A stretch of 64,000 nt of DNA from Vampirovibrio chlorellavorus (GCA_903866275.1 CAIPMU010000011.1:62001-126000), one strand, 5' to 3'; counted from the stretch's first letter, positions 28,340 through 37,813 are shown. The notes: generated by a model from the letters alone, not told the origin. Translations and numbers: made by a program.

Positions 28340-28627
28340 ATGTCGACTTTGCTGCAAAAGCCCAGCCTGACCCCGCGCGACCTGAACAGCGTGGCGGCAC
28401 TCAAAAGCCACGGTCTGTCCGTCGTGGAAGTTAGAATCTCACAGGTGTCTTTTGCCAAAGGCAAACTGCTGAGCAATATTGAACTGCCTGAAAATACCCG
28501 CGTGGTCTGTGTACTGCGCCAGGGAAAACCCATTGTCGAACTGGAAGCGGTCTTTTTGGAAGAAAAAGACTCCGTCTACCTGATTACCGATGACGAAAAA
28601 ACACTGCGCCAGACCTTCACGGTCTAG
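28340..28627 (+). CDS. Small TrkA-C (RCK_C)-like protein (95 aa)
   Basis: GGAGGAGAGG stands directly before the ATG. After about 25 residues the protein reads as one TrkA-C fold: VVEVRISQVSFAKGKLLSNI, PENTRVVCVLRQGKPIVELE, and EKDSVYLITDDEKTLRQTF. This domain normally forms the ligand-binding C-terminal half of potassium-channel regulators or sits in transporters; here it is alone. No ion transporter is adjacent. Stand-alone use is unusual and its ligand is unknown. Confidence 0.7.
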   Translation: MSTLLQKPSLTPRDLNSVAALKSHGLSVVEVRISQVSFAKGKLLSNIELPENTRVVCVLRQGKPIVELEAVFLEEKDSVYLITDDEKTLRQTFTV

Positions 28628-28953
28628 AACGCGCATATAGGGCTACTGAGTGCATTCCAAAGAACCCAAGACTCAGTTTTTACCTATCTATTTTCGGGTG
28701 GCCCCGTGTTCCGGGGAAGCACCTTGACGCCCTGACGAAGATCCGTTTGTTTTTATACAAGAGCAAGACGTCCCCCTGCCAGGGTGACGGATTTTTCACG
28801 CTGCCTATTGCACGGTGAGCCGTTTTCAGCAATGATTTGCATAACATGTGACGGGGAAGTCATCAATTTCGGCGAACCCGTTGTTTTTACCTTTTCAACA
28901 CCTCCCGGAACCCAACTGCTAACCCATAGCCATCAAGCCTGAGGATCATCACT
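28628..28953 (+). other. glmS upstream region
   Basis: These 326 bp hold no gene. Several GC-rich dyads occur (for example CCCCG/CGGGG around 28702-28718). I looked for a glmS ribozyme core and did not find one. A promoter for glmS is expected here. Confidence 0.4.
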
Positions 28954-30855
28954 ATGTGCGGTATCGTCGGATATCTCGGTCACAAATCGCCTATTCCCCT
29001 CATTGTGGACAGCTTGCGCCACCTGGAGTATCGGGGATACGACTCTGCGGGCGTGGCCTACCTGGATGATGAAAACCTGCTGCGCATTTACAAGGCTTCG
29101 GGCAAGCTGATCAATCTTGAAAACCTGTTACCACCGGAACTACAACTGCGCCAGCTTGGCCAAAATGGGAACGGTCACCGCCATATCGGCATCGGGCATA
29201 TTCGCTGGGCCACCCACGGGGCGGCCAACGACACCAACGCCCACCCACACACCGGCAACCGCAGCGAGATCGCCATTGTACACAACGGCATCATCGAGAA
29301 CTTTTATGAAATCCGGCAGGAATTACAGGCCAAAGGGCATGTGTTCCATTCGGAAACGGACACGGAAAGCATTGTGCAACTGCTGGAATCCATTGCAGAA
29401 AGCGAAAACGACTTCTGTAAGGTCATCCTGAAGGCACTCACCAAGCTGGACGGGGCGTATGCATTGACCGCTATTTCCAAAAAGCACCCCAACCGCTTGT
29501 ACGCTGCCCGCCATCAGGCCCCGTTGGTCATTGGCGTGGGACAGGATGTCAACGGGCATCCTGAATACATTGTGGCCAGCGATGCCGTGGCCATCGTGCA
29601 GCACACCAACAAACTGATCTACCTGAAAGATGGCGAAATCGCCGAAATCTCCCCCGAAGGCCTGCGCCTGATGAACTTCAAGGGGGAAATCATTGAACCG
29701 GTGATTGAAACCATCAGCACCGACCCATTGACCATCGACAAGAAGGGCTACAAGCACTTCATGCTCAAGGAAATCTACGAGCAGCCCGACATTGTGCGCA
29801 ACTCGCTCAGCGGCCGCCTGAAAAGCATTCACCAGCCCATCTGGCTGCTGGGCGACACCCCCGAAGCCGAAACGCTGTTCAACGCCTTCCTGGATACCAT
29901 TGACCGGGTGGTGATCATTGGCTGTGGAACCTCTTATAACGCCGGACTCGTGGGCAAGTACTTCATTGAAGAACTGGTGCAAGTGCCCGTGGAAGTGGAA
30001 GCCGCAGGCGAGTTCCGCTACCGTAATCCGTTTATCAGCCCGCGTGATTTGGTCGTGACCATTTCACAATCCGGAGAAACCGCGGATACATTGGCCGCGC
30101 TGCGTCTGGCGCACCAAAAAGGGGCCAAGGTGCTCAACCTGACGAACCGGGAAGATTCGACCATGGCCCGCGAAGCTGATTTTGTGATGCCGGTGCGCGC
30201 CGGTGTCGAAGTCAGCGTGGCCGCCACCAAGAGCTTTACCGCCCAAGTCACTGCCCTGTACCTACTGGGCATTGCGCTGGCCGAAAAACGCCAGGCCGCA
30301 AACCCGGAGCAACTGGAAGCGCTCAAAGCGGATCTGTTGAAAATTCCCAGCCGGATTGAAACCGTACTGCACAACACGGACGCCCTGCAAGCCATGGCCC
30401 GCAAGTACGGCAATACCCGCGATGTTCTATTCATCGCTCGGGGGGTAAACTTCCCGGTGGCCATGGAAGGCGCGCTGAAGCTGAAAGAGATCAGCTACAT
30501 CCACGCCGAAGGCTACTCGGGCAGCGAGCTAAAACACGGCCCCATCGCCATGCTGGACAGCAGCATTGCCGTGGTTTCCGTCCTCACCAAAGGCACTGTC
30601 TTTGAGAAAATGATCTCCAACTGTCAGGAGGCCAAAGCTCGTGATGCCCGCGTGGTGGCCATTACCAACACGCCCATTCCCCCGGCACTGCAAAACACCT
30701 TTGAAGACATTCTGGAAATCCCCGAGTCCCTGGAGCAGCTCTCCCCACTGCTGACCACCATCCCGCTGCAATTGCTGGCCTATTATATGGCCGAATTCCT
30801 GGGCAAGGACGTGGATCAACCCCGCAACCTGGCCAAGAGCGTGACCGTGGAATAA
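28954..30855 (+). CDS. glmS: Glutamine-fructose-6-phosphate aminotransferase
   Basis: Makes glucosamine 6-phosphate for peptidoglycan and lipid A. A 633-aa enzyme: N-terminal class II glutaminase starting MCGIVGYLG with catalytic Cys2, HIRWATHGAAND, and HNGIIENF; then two SIS domains with IIGCGTSYNAG, TISQSGETADTL, and IARGVNFPVAMEGALKLKEI SYIHAEGY; ending DQPRNLAKSVTVE. It is about 25 residues longer than the common 609, mostly from an insertion near residues 62-75 (LRQLGQNGNGH). Start is fixed by the mature Cys2. A small gene and tyrS follow on the same strand. Confidence 0.97.
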   Translation: MCGIVGYLGHKSPIPLIVDSLRHLEYRGYDSAGVAYLDDENLLRIYKASGKLINLENLLPPELQLRQLGQNGNGHRHIGIGHIRWATHGAANDTNAHPHTGNRSEIAIVHNGIIENFYEIRQELQAKGHVFHSETDTESIVQLLESIAESENDFCKVILKALTKLDGAYALTAISKKHPNRLYAARHQAPLVIGVGQDVNGHPEYIVASDAVAIVQHTNKLIYLKDGEIAEISPEGLRLMNFKGEIIEPVIETISTDPLTIDKKGYKHFMLKEIYEQPDIVRNSLSGRLKSIHQPIWLLGDTPEAETLFNAFLDTIDRVVIIGCGTSYNAGLVGKYFIEELVQVPVEVEAAGEFRYRNPFISPRDLVVTISQSGETADTLAALRLAHQKGAKVLNLTNREDSTMAREADFVMPVRAGVEVSVAATKSFTAQVTALYLLGIALAEKRQAANPEQLEALKADLLKIPSRIETVLHNTDALQAMARKYGNTRDVLFIARGVNFPVAMEGALKLKEISYIHAEGYSGSELKHGPIAMLDSSIAVVSVLTKGTVFEKMISNCQEAKARDARVVAITNTPIPPALQNTFEDILEIPESLEQLSPLLTTIPLQLLAYYMAEFLGKDVDQPRNLAKSVTVE

Positions 30856-30919
30856 GCCAAGCCCTCCAGCAGAACGCCTCCCAAGGCCAAGCCTGCCTTA
30901 AGAAAGACGGAATTTTCCC

Positions 30920-31174
30920 ATGAGCCAAGCTACGCCCAACGCCACGTTGATGACTGTCATTCCACGCCAGACCGTGGAAAGTTTCAGTCTGCCCCTGAGA
31001 AATTTTGAGCAAGTCCTGCAGGCGGAGCAGCCCATTGTGTGGATAGAAAAACAGCTCCTGGAAAAGTTAGACGCGCCGGTGCGGCTGCTGCGTTGGGCCA
31101 TCGTCAAGATAGAGCCTGACGCGACGGGGTCGATCTGTTGGTGTGAAGGCGCTTACCTGAAAAGTTGCCAGTAA
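30920..31174 (+). CDS. Small hypothetical protein (84 aa)
   Basis: Sits between glmS and tyrS on the same strand with gaps of 64 and 27 bp, so co-transcription is likely. The product has a compact composition (FSLPLRNFEQVLQAEQPIVW, RLLRWAIVKIEPD) and ends with two Cys. No signal or membrane segment. Not recognised. The ribosome site is weak (ACGGAA). Confidence 0.5.
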   Translation: MSQATPNATLMTVIPRQTVESFSLPLRNFEQVLQAEQPIVWIEKQLLEKLDAPVRLLRWAIVKIEPDATGSICWCEGAYLKSCQ

Positions 31175-31201
31175 CCCGATCGATTATGATAGCATTATGC
31201 T

Positions 31202-32455
31202 ATGAATGCCGTACCCCCCATCGAAATCGCGGATATATTTCTGGAACAAGCCCACTCCCTGTGCCGTGGCGGCGAACTGCTGCCGGGCGGCGTTATGGAG
31301 CTGGCCAAGAAGCTGCAATCAGCCGCCGATAGTTCCACCCCGCTGAAGGTCAAGCTGGGCTTAGACCCCACCCGCCCGGATCTCCATCTGGGGCATACGG
31401 TGGTTTTGCGAAAACTGCGAGCGTTTCAGGATCTGGGCCATCAGGCTATTCTGATTATCGGAGATGCCACCGCCATGATTGGCGATCCCTCGGGTCGGAG
31501 CGCCACGCGCCCCCCGCTGACGGACGCGGAAGTGCAGCTCAATGCGCAGACTTATCTGGATCAAGCGGGCAAGATTATTGATGTGCGGAAGGCCCAGATT
31601 GTCCGCAACAGCGAATGGCTAAGCGGCATGAAGCTGGAAGACTTTTTAAAACTGGCCGCCAAAGTCACCGCCGCCCAAATTCTGGCGCGGGAAGATTTTG
31701 ATACCCGCCTGAAAGAAAACCGTCCCATTTCGTTGCATGAGCTGTTTTACCCGCTGATGCAAGGCTACGATTCGGTGGTGGTGGATGCTGACATTGAACT
31801 GGGCGGCTCGGATCAACGGTTTAACAACCTGATGGGCCGAGAGCTGCAAGTGTCCTATGGCCGAACCCGCCCGCCGCAGATGGTGCTACTCATGCCCCTG
31901 CTGGAAGGCACCGACGGCAAGGTCAAGATGTCCAAATCATACCCCGAGAACTGCATCAATCTGACGGATAGCGCCGAAGAAATGTACGGCAAGCTCATGT
32001 CCATCCCCGATGCCATGATCACCCGCTACGAGCTGCTGCTAAACCTGCTCAGCCCGGAACAACTGGTGGAGCAGGAACAACAAATGCAGCAAGGCGTGGT
32101 GAACCCGCGGGATTTAAAAATGCATCTGGCCAAGTTTCTGGTCAGCCAGTACCACAACCCGGAAGACGCCGAACGCGGCGAACAGGCCTTTATCACCAAG
32201 TTTCAAAAACGCGAAATCCCGGAAGACATTCCAGAGTTGAATCTGGCGGGCGTGGAGTCTCCCGGTCTGGTCAATCTGATGATTGAACAGCAGTTGGCCC
32301 CCAGCAGAAATGAAGCCCGCCGCTTAATCCAGGGTGGCGGCGTGAAGCTGGACGGGCAAAAAGTCTCGGATGTGGAACTGCTGCTAAATTACACCGCAGG
32401 CATTTCCGTGGTGCTGCAAGTGGGTAAACGTAAGTTCCTGCGCCTGAACTTTTAA
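31202..32455 (+). CDS. tyrS: Tyrosyl-tRNA synthetase
   Basis: A 417-aa class I synthetase. The HIGH motif is HLGH (62-65) within LGLDPTRPDLHLGHTVVLRK, and the KMSKS loop is KVKMSKSYPEN near 240-250. ELGGSDQRFNNLMGRELQ is the tyrosine/ATP pocket region. The C-terminal 65 residues (PSRNEARRLIQGGGVKLDGQ KV) are an S4 RNA-binding domain. The sequence belongs to the TyrZ-like subclass rather than the E. coli-like one. No T-box or other leader is visible. Confidence 0.96.
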   Translation: MNAVPPIEIADIFLEQAHSLCRGGELLPGGVMELAKKLQSAADSSTPLKVKLGLDPTRPDLHLGHTVVLRKLRAFQDLGHQAILIIGDATAMIGDPSGRSATRPPLTDAEVQLNAQTYLDQAGKIIDVRKAQIVRNSEWLSGMKLEDFLKLAAKVTAAQILAREDFDTRLKENRPISLHELFYPLMQGYDSVVVDADIELGGSDQRFNNLMGRELQVSYGRTRPPQMVLLMPLLEGTDGKVKMSKSYPENCINLTDSAEEMYGKLMSIPDAMITRYELLLNLLSPEQLVEQEQQMQQGVVNPRDLKMHLAKFLVSQYHNPEDAERGEQAFITKFQKREIPEDIPELNLAGVESPGLVNLMIEQQLAPSRNEARRLIQGGGVKLDGQKVSDVELLLNYTAGISVVLQVGKRKFLRLNF

Positions 32456-32496
32456 GCTGCGAGAATCGTTCGCCTGAATCTGCTTTAGGCAGAAAT

Positions 32497-32590
32497 TCTG
32501 TCATGCCCACAGAGGGAAGCAATCATTTCGCCTTTTACTTAAAAGCAGCCGGCCCACACAATGGGTTCCCGCCTTCGCGGGAATGACAGA
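32497..32590. repeat. MITE-like element with terminal inverted repeats
   Basis: A 94-bp block between tyrS and the BcsB-like pair. Its ends are inverted repeats TCTGTCATGCCC (32497-32508) and GGGAATGACAGA (32579-32590), matching at 11 of 12 positions. Inside the right half is a REP-like hairpin TTCCCGC-CTTC-GCGGGAA (about 32566-32583). It has no coding capacity. It could be a miniature transposable element or a REP pair; no second copy is seen in this window. Confidence 0.55.
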
Positions 32591-32753
32591 CTCAGTAGGG
32601 GACCCACAATCCTTGCCGCTCAAACACCAGAGCATTAAAAGGCATGAAAAGATTGCCCGATTGCGTGCCAGATTCCCCTCACATGGGAGATCCCTTATAA
32701 TCGAAGCAGTATTCATTTTGGGCGTGGTCTGAGGAAAAATCAAAGGAGTGACG

Positions 32754-34955
32754 GTGAGAAACGCATTGCTCAAGCCAGGAGTAGCTGGATTGCTGGCCGC
32801 ATCCGTGTCATTGGGCATGGGGTGGCCACTCAGCGCCAATCCGGCACAAGCGGCCACGGAAATCGTGCCTCTGAAACGCCTGCACATCGAAGATGTGATT
32901 CTGCTCCCCACGGTCAGCTCCCAGTATGAGGCCAGCTTTACCCGGCCCAAGACATGGCAGGTGGCCCCGTCCAGCGCGGTCTATCTGGAATTCCAGCACT
33001 CCAGCGAGCTATTGCCGAATCGTTCGTGGTTGCAAATCCGGCTGAATGACAAAGTGATCCAGCATATCCCCCTCACCCACGAGAATATTGAGGGCACCAA
33101 GCTGACCATTCCCCTGCCCGTGGCGCTGCTGAAGGATTTCAACAAGCTCGGCTTCCGGGTCACCCAGCACTACACCGATCACTGCGAAGATCCGCTGGAT
33201 AAATCCCTGTGGACGCAGATTCTGCCCGCCACGCGGATCGTGTTCAATTATACACCCACCGTGCCCTCGGTGAACTTGAACGCTTACCCCTACCCCATTA
33301 TTGATACACTGACCTATAGCCCCGCCAAGGTGCATTACGTGGTGCCGAAAGAGGCATCCGCGCCAGAACTGCAAGCGCTGGCCGATGTAAACGTGCATCT
33401 GGCGCAACAGGCCCAGACGCATGAGCTGAACACCCGCCTGACGTTTGCCCAGTCCGGCAGCGCCCCCACAGGGCCCGACAATGAACATGTCGTTTTTGTG
33501 GGCAAAGGCAGCAGTCTGGGCGGCATTGAGGCTTTTTCGGGCTCCTTTGGCAACTACAGCCTGCAAGGCGGCCAATGGATGGATAAGGCCACCCAGCAAA
33601 CGCTGGCCAAGGATCAGGGACTGGTGCTCTTCTTTCAGGCACCGGGTTCTAAAGAGCATACGGTTTTAATTGTGACCGGCAACAGCGAGGAAGGCGTGCT
33701 GAAAGCAGCTCAAGCCCTCACCCAACGACCACTGGAAACGGCCATTACCGGCAATCAATATCTGGTGCAAGCTGGCTGGTCGCCCGCAGCCAATCGCACG
33801 GCCAAAACACCGCGATTTATCGAGGATCAGACCCGTAGCTTCCGGGATTTGGGTTTTTCTATTGAAGAAGTGCACAAGATCAACGCCCCACCGATTACTT
33901 ATAAGGTGCCGGTGGTCACAAAATTCATCAACAGCAACGGCAAGCTGAGTCTGGACTTGAACTACAGCTACAGCCCCAAGCTCAACCCGGAGTTCTCCTC
34001 GCTGGAATTGCGCATGAACGACGTGTCCATCGCCAACATTCCCCTACTCAACCCGGACGGCGAGCAGGCCGGACACGCCACCATCCCCATTTCACCCGAG
34101 CTGATTCGCCCCCGCAACAATCTGGTGGCCCAATTTCACCTGATGCCGGACAAGTACGGCTGGTGCGTGGATAACTACGTGGACAACGCCTGGGGCAAGA
34201 TCATGGATGACTCCAAGTTCGTTGTGACCGGTGCCCCCAACTCGTATCTCCCGGATTTAGGCCTGTTGAACAACACCATGTATCCCTATTCCCAGACCGA
34301 TAATCTGGAAACCGTGCAACTGGTGGTGCCAAACACCCCATCCGAAGGATTGCTGGATGCCCTGCTGGGCTTTACCACCCGCCTGGGGCGGGCCACGCTG
34401 GCGGATACCGATTTACGGCTCTTGCTCAGCAAGGGCAACGGCAATATCGCCAATGACAAGCACATCGCCCTATTTAGGGCCAGCAAGGATTTCACCCTCC
34501 CTGCGGGTTCTCGTCTGATCTGGAAAATGGACGGCGAGACACTGGCCAAGCACCTGACTCTCAGCGATCCTGCCAAAGGGGATGTCTCAGGCGCCATGGC
34601 CGAACTGGGCGGCGGGGCCTATCTGGAGCAATACGCCGGAAGCGGCAACCATGTGCTCAGCGTGATTACCGCCCCGGACAGCGCGGGCTTTATGACCATT
34701 AACCGGCTGTTTGAAGACGACAAACTGTTTGAACCCTTGGCCCAAGGCCTGATTCAGCAGGCCACCGCCAAGCCTGGCCAGTTGAATCCCCTACCCGCCA
34801 TTGCCTACCATCAGGAAAAGGCCCCAAGCTGGTGGGAGCAAGCCCAAAGTTGGGCCAAGTCACTGCCCTGGACGAACATCATCCTGGTTCTGCTGGGCGG
34901 ATTCTTCCTGTTGATTTTACTGCCGTTGATTGTCCGCCGCCTGTTCCGAAAATAA
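32754..34955 (+). CDS. BcsB-like cellulose synthase regulatory subunit, copy 1
   Basis: About 733 aa, periplasmic and anchored by a C-terminal helix. It has a signal peptide (VAGLLAASVSLGMG ... ANPAQA), two carbohydrate-binding/flavodoxin-like repeats, and ends IILVLLGGFFLLILLPLIVR before RLFRK. BcsB landmarks include WLQIRLNDKVIQHIPL, FRVTQHYTDHCEDPLDKSLW and HLMPDKYGWCVDNYVDNAWG with the paired Cys. In cellulose synthesis BcsB guides the nascent chain and anchors BcsA. No bcsA glycosyltransferase is adjacent. GTG at 32754 is taken as start because AAAGGAG lies 5 bases before it; the GTG at 32748 overlaps that site. Confidence 0.88.
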   Translation: MRNALLKPGVAGLLAASVSLGMGWPLSANPAQAATEIVPLKRLHIEDVILLPTVSSQYEASFTRPKTWQVAPSSAVYLEFQHSSELLPNRSWLQIRLNDKVIQHIPLTHENIEGTKLTIPLPVALLKDFNKLGFRVTQHYTDHCEDPLDKSLWTQILPATRIVFNYTPTVPSVNLNAYPYPIIDTLTYSPAKVHYVVPKEASAPELQALADVNVHLAQQAQTHELNTRLTFAQSGSAPTGPDNEHVVFVGKGSSLGGIEAFSGSFGNYSLQGGQWMDKATQQTLAKDQGLVLFFQAPGSKEHTVLIVTGNSEEGVLKAAQALTQRPLETAITGNQYLVQAGWSPAANRTAKTPRFIEDQTRSFRDLGFSIEEVHKINAPPITYKVPVVTKFINSNGKLSLDLNYSYSPKLNPEFSSLELRMNDVSIANIPLLNPDGEQAGHATIPISPELIRPRNNLVAQFHLMPDKYGWCVDNYVDNAWGKIMDDSKFVVTGAPNSYLPDLGLLNNTMYPYSQTDNLETVQLVVPNTPSEGLLDALLGFTTRLGRATLADTDLRLLLSKGNGNIANDKHIALFRASKDFTLPAGSRLIWKMDGETLAKHLTLSDPAKGDVSGAMAELGGGAYLEQYAGSGNHVLSVITAPDSAGFMTINRLFEDDKLFEPLAQGLIQQATAKPGQLNPLPAIAYHQEKAPSWWEQAQSWAKSLPWTNIILVLLGGFFLLILLPLIVRRLFRK

Positions 34956-35031
34956 ACTCCGAACAGACCCATAATACTTCGACCATCCGGCCCCGATGCA
35001 TTCAAAGACCAAGCCATAAGGAATCTCTGGC

Positions 35032-37278
35032 ATGACCCGATTCAAACCCCAATCCCGACTGAAAGAACTGACTACCCTGCTCACCTTGGGCACCCTGTTT
35101 TTGGCGCCAATAGCCACCCTCAGCAATGCCTTCTCCGTGGCGCAGGCCACCACGGTGCCCACCCCTGCACAATCCCAAGTGGCCAGCGCTGCGCCTGTTG
35201 CGGGGAACTCCCTGCGCATTGGTATGAAAGAACTGGGCGATCCCCAAGGCTACCGGCTAAAAACGGTGCGCACCCAGCGGGATTACCCCTTTACCCGCCC
35301 GCAGGGCTGGCAAGTGTTGCCCAGCTCCAATATACATCTCACCTTTCAACACGGCAGCAACCTGTTGCCGGAGCGTTCCAGCCTGAACGTGCTGGTGAAC
35401 AACCGCATCCTGAAATCGATTCCGCTGGGCAAGGACAACATCACACCCACCACCCTGAACATCCCGGTGCCGCCGGAGCTGTTGAAAGACAACAACATTC
35501 TGTCCTATCAGGTGGATCAGCATTACACCTACAAGTGCGAAGATCCCTTTAGCGAAGAGCTTTGGACAGAAGTGCTGCCCGATAGCGCGCTCACCCTGAA
35601 CTATGGCTGGAAGCCGGTACACCCGGATCTGGCGCAGTACCCCTTTCCGCTCCTCGATCCGCTGAATAACTACACCCCCACCGTGGTAGGCTATGTGGTG
35701 CCCACCGGCGCTTCCGATCAATCCCTGGAAGCCTTTGGCGTGGTGGCGGCCCACTTGGGACAGCAGGCCGGATGGCGAGCCTTCAAGCCTTACGTGGCGG
35801 ATGAAAGTGCGCTGCATTCCGGGAACAACGTCATCCTGATCGGCACACCGGAAGAGAACCGAGCCATTGGCGACGTTTCGCAAAATCTGGCCCTCCCCTT
35901 GTCCGGCGGACAGTTTCACGATGCCCAGGGGGCAACCATTCCCGCCGATGCCGGGGTGTTGCAACTGGTACCCAACCCGTACAACCCCACCCGCGCGGTA
36001 CTGATTGTCAGCGGCAACGGCCCGGAAGGCGTGAAGAAAGCGGCCCATGTGCTGGCCCAGGGCAGTCTGAACAAGATTTTGAACGGCCGCTCGGCCATCA
36101 TCAAAGATTACCAGAAGGGCGGAGAGTACCCCTATCGGGCCTGGGATGGCTTCATTCTCAAATCCGGGGATGACTTTGCCGGTCTGGACTTACCCACCCA
36201 GACCAGCCGGGGCATCACTGCCCTGCCCATTTTCTACAAGCTGAAGATGATGCCTGACCTGTTTCTGCCGGGTAAAACCAAGGTGAAGGTACACACCGTT
36301 TACAGCTACGCCTCGCAGCTGGACGCCAGCCAGTCCAAGCTGGAAGTGCTGCTGAACGGCAAGGCCATCAAGAGCATTGCGCTGGATGACAAGGCGGGCA
36401 AGAGTCTGGCCGATCTCACCGTGGAAATTCCCTCGGAAGAGTTCCATACCTACAACGATTTGGAATATCGATTCCATCTCTACCCCGAGAAGTACGATAT
36501 GTGCCGCTTTGTGACCGATGTACATATCTGGGGCACCATCCACAACACCACCTATGTGGAAATCCCCGGCGAGATCAAAGCCCCCCTGCCCGATGTAGGG
36601 CTGATCAACGATGGCGGCTACCCCTTTACCGCCTATCAGGATATGTCCAAAACCGGGCTGGTTCTGCCCGATACACTCAGTCAGACCGATCTGGACGCGA
36701 TGCTCCAGTTTGTGACGCGTTTGGGCCGGGAGTCCCTATCTCATAAAGGCATTGAACTGACCGCCCATCACGCGGGCAGCTTGCCCGATGACATTAAAAA
36801 AGACCGCAATCTGGTGATCATTGGCCAGCGCGACAAAAACAAGCTCTTTGCCGACGTGAAAGACAAGGCCAGCCTGCTGATTGACGGCAGCTGGAACGCT
36901 TTACAGGAAGATCAGAAAGCCCGCGTAGCCCAAATCAACTACACCCCCGGCCAAGGCATTGTGGAAGAACTGCTGTCCCCCTGGAACGCCAGCCGGGTCG
37001 CCATGCTGATCACCGGGCAGAACGATACCGCCCTGGTACGCGATGCCCAACTCTTCCAGAATGACGCCTGGTACGCCGCCATCAAACAGGGCAACCTCAC
37101 TGTCGTGAACGATAATGGCCCGCAAGCCCTCACCCTCCTCAAAAAAGGCGAGGCCCGCTTCTTTTACGCGCAAGATCAGCACAGCGGCTTTCAGATGCCC
37201 ACCTGGGGCTGGATTGCCATGAGTTTCTTTGCGCTACTTGGGGTGATTTCGGTGTTGCGCTTTATGTTTGGGAGATAG
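35032..37278 (+). CDS. BcsB-like cellulose synthase regulatory subunit, copy 2
   Basis: A 748-aa paralogue of the preceding gene, 76 bp downstream. Signal peptide ends near ATTVPTPAQS; then YPFTRPQGWQVLPSSNIHLT, LNVLVNNRILKSIPLGKDNI, YQVDQHYTYKCEDPFSEELW (the same HYT-x-C-EDP motif as copy 1), FHLYPEKYDMCRFVTDVHIW, and a final membrane helix GWIAMSFFALLGVISVLRFM. Overall identity to copy 1 is low (perhaps 25-30% by eye) so the duplication is old. The two may form a heteromeric periplasmic assembly for a beta-glucan or other exported polysaccharide; this is inference. Confidence 0.88.
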   Translation: MTRFKPQSRLKELTTLLTLGTLFLAPIATLSNAFSVAQATTVPTPAQSQVASAAPVAGNSLRIGMKELGDPQGYRLKTVRTQRDYPFTRPQGWQVLPSSNIHLTFQHGSNLLPERSSLNVLVNNRILKSIPLGKDNITPTTLNIPVPPELLKDNNILSYQVDQHYTYKCEDPFSEELWTEVLPDSALTLNYGWKPVHPDLAQYPFPLLDPLNNYTPTVVGYVVPTGASDQSLEAFGVVAAHLGQQAGWRAFKPYVADESALHSGNNVILIGTPEENRAIGDVSQNLALPLSGGQFHDAQGATIPADAGVLQLVPNPYNPTRAVLIVSGNGPEGVKKAAHVLAQGSLNKILNGRSAIIKDYQKGGEYPYRAWDGFILKSGDDFAGLDLPTQTSRGITALPIFYKLKMMPDLFLPGKTKVKVHTVYSYASQLDASQSKLEVLLNGKAIKSIALDDKAGKSLADLTVEIPSEEFHTYNDLEYRFHLYPEKYDMCRFVTDVHIWGTIHNTTYVEIPGEIKAPLPDVGLINDGGYPFTAYQDMSKTGLVLPDTLSQTDLDAMLQFVTRLGRESLSHKGIELTAHHAGSLPDDIKKDRNLVIIGQRDKNKLFADVKDKASLLIDGSWNALQEDQKARVAQINYTPGQGIVEELLSPWNASRVAMLITGQNDTALVRDAQLFQNDAWYAAIKQGNLTVVNDNGPQALTLLKKGEARFFYAQDQHSGFQMPTWGWIAMSFFALLGVISVLRFMFGR

Positions 37279-37305
37279 TGCTTCGCACGGGTTGGTTTCA
37301 GGTTT

Positions 37306-37460
37306 AGCTGATTGGTCTTGAGGGAGGCTCGCCTCCCTCAAACTCCCTCCATTGGGAGGCACTGCCGCCCCCCAAACCCTGGCAAGTGTAGTTTTCTTTC
37401 GCGTGGCTGTGGCGCTTTTTTGCTTAGGAAAAGAGGCTTTGCCTCTTTTTGGAGAGGGGG
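37306..37460 (+). repeat. Dispersed 3'-end palindromic element, copy B
   Basis: Begins 27 bp after the second BcsB-like stop and aligns with copy A (26818-26971, opposite strand): AGCTGATTGGTCTTG, a palindrome with arms TTGAGGGAGGC at 37318-37341, CAAACTCCCTCCATTGGG, GCGTGGCTGTGGCGC, and AGGAAAAGAGGC-TTT-GCCTCTTTTT at about 37426-37450. The second palindrome of copy A is replaced here by unrelated GC-rich sequence. Confidence 0.8.
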
Positions 37461-37813
37461 CAAGCTGTTTGGTTAAAAGAGGGGCAGGCTATTGGGTAAT
37501 TTGGGAGATTCGCGTTATGGAAAGGGCTTTTGCTGGCCATGATATTAATGGCGATCACTCCCCGCGTAAGACGTTTTAGTTGTAGAATGGTCGCTAAATA
37601 CACCGTGTGGAATTGGAATGACTCTTTCACTGAGGGGCATTTTGCATCCTGTCCTGAAGCACCAGTCCGGCGAAATGCTCTTCGGGCAGTCACTTCCGGA
37701 CACCCGGAACGTTATGGCGACAGGCATTCCTTCCCGATCACTATTCCCGCACAGCCTAGCGCCTGATTGCCCTTTAAATTGATTTCGTCTTATCGCCCTG
37801 AATGGATTGCCTC
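37461..37813. other. Intergenic region before trpS
   Basis: About 350 bp downstream of the repeat. Frames of 60-89 codons exist on both strands but have poor composition and no ribosome sites. It presumably carries the trpS promoter; no leader element was recognised. Confidence 0.4.

Noticed and set aside
28640-28953. A possible glmS ribozyme
   Set aside because: The region has GC-rich dyads but not the conserved pseudoknot core; glmS ribozymes are also mostly confined to Firmicutes.
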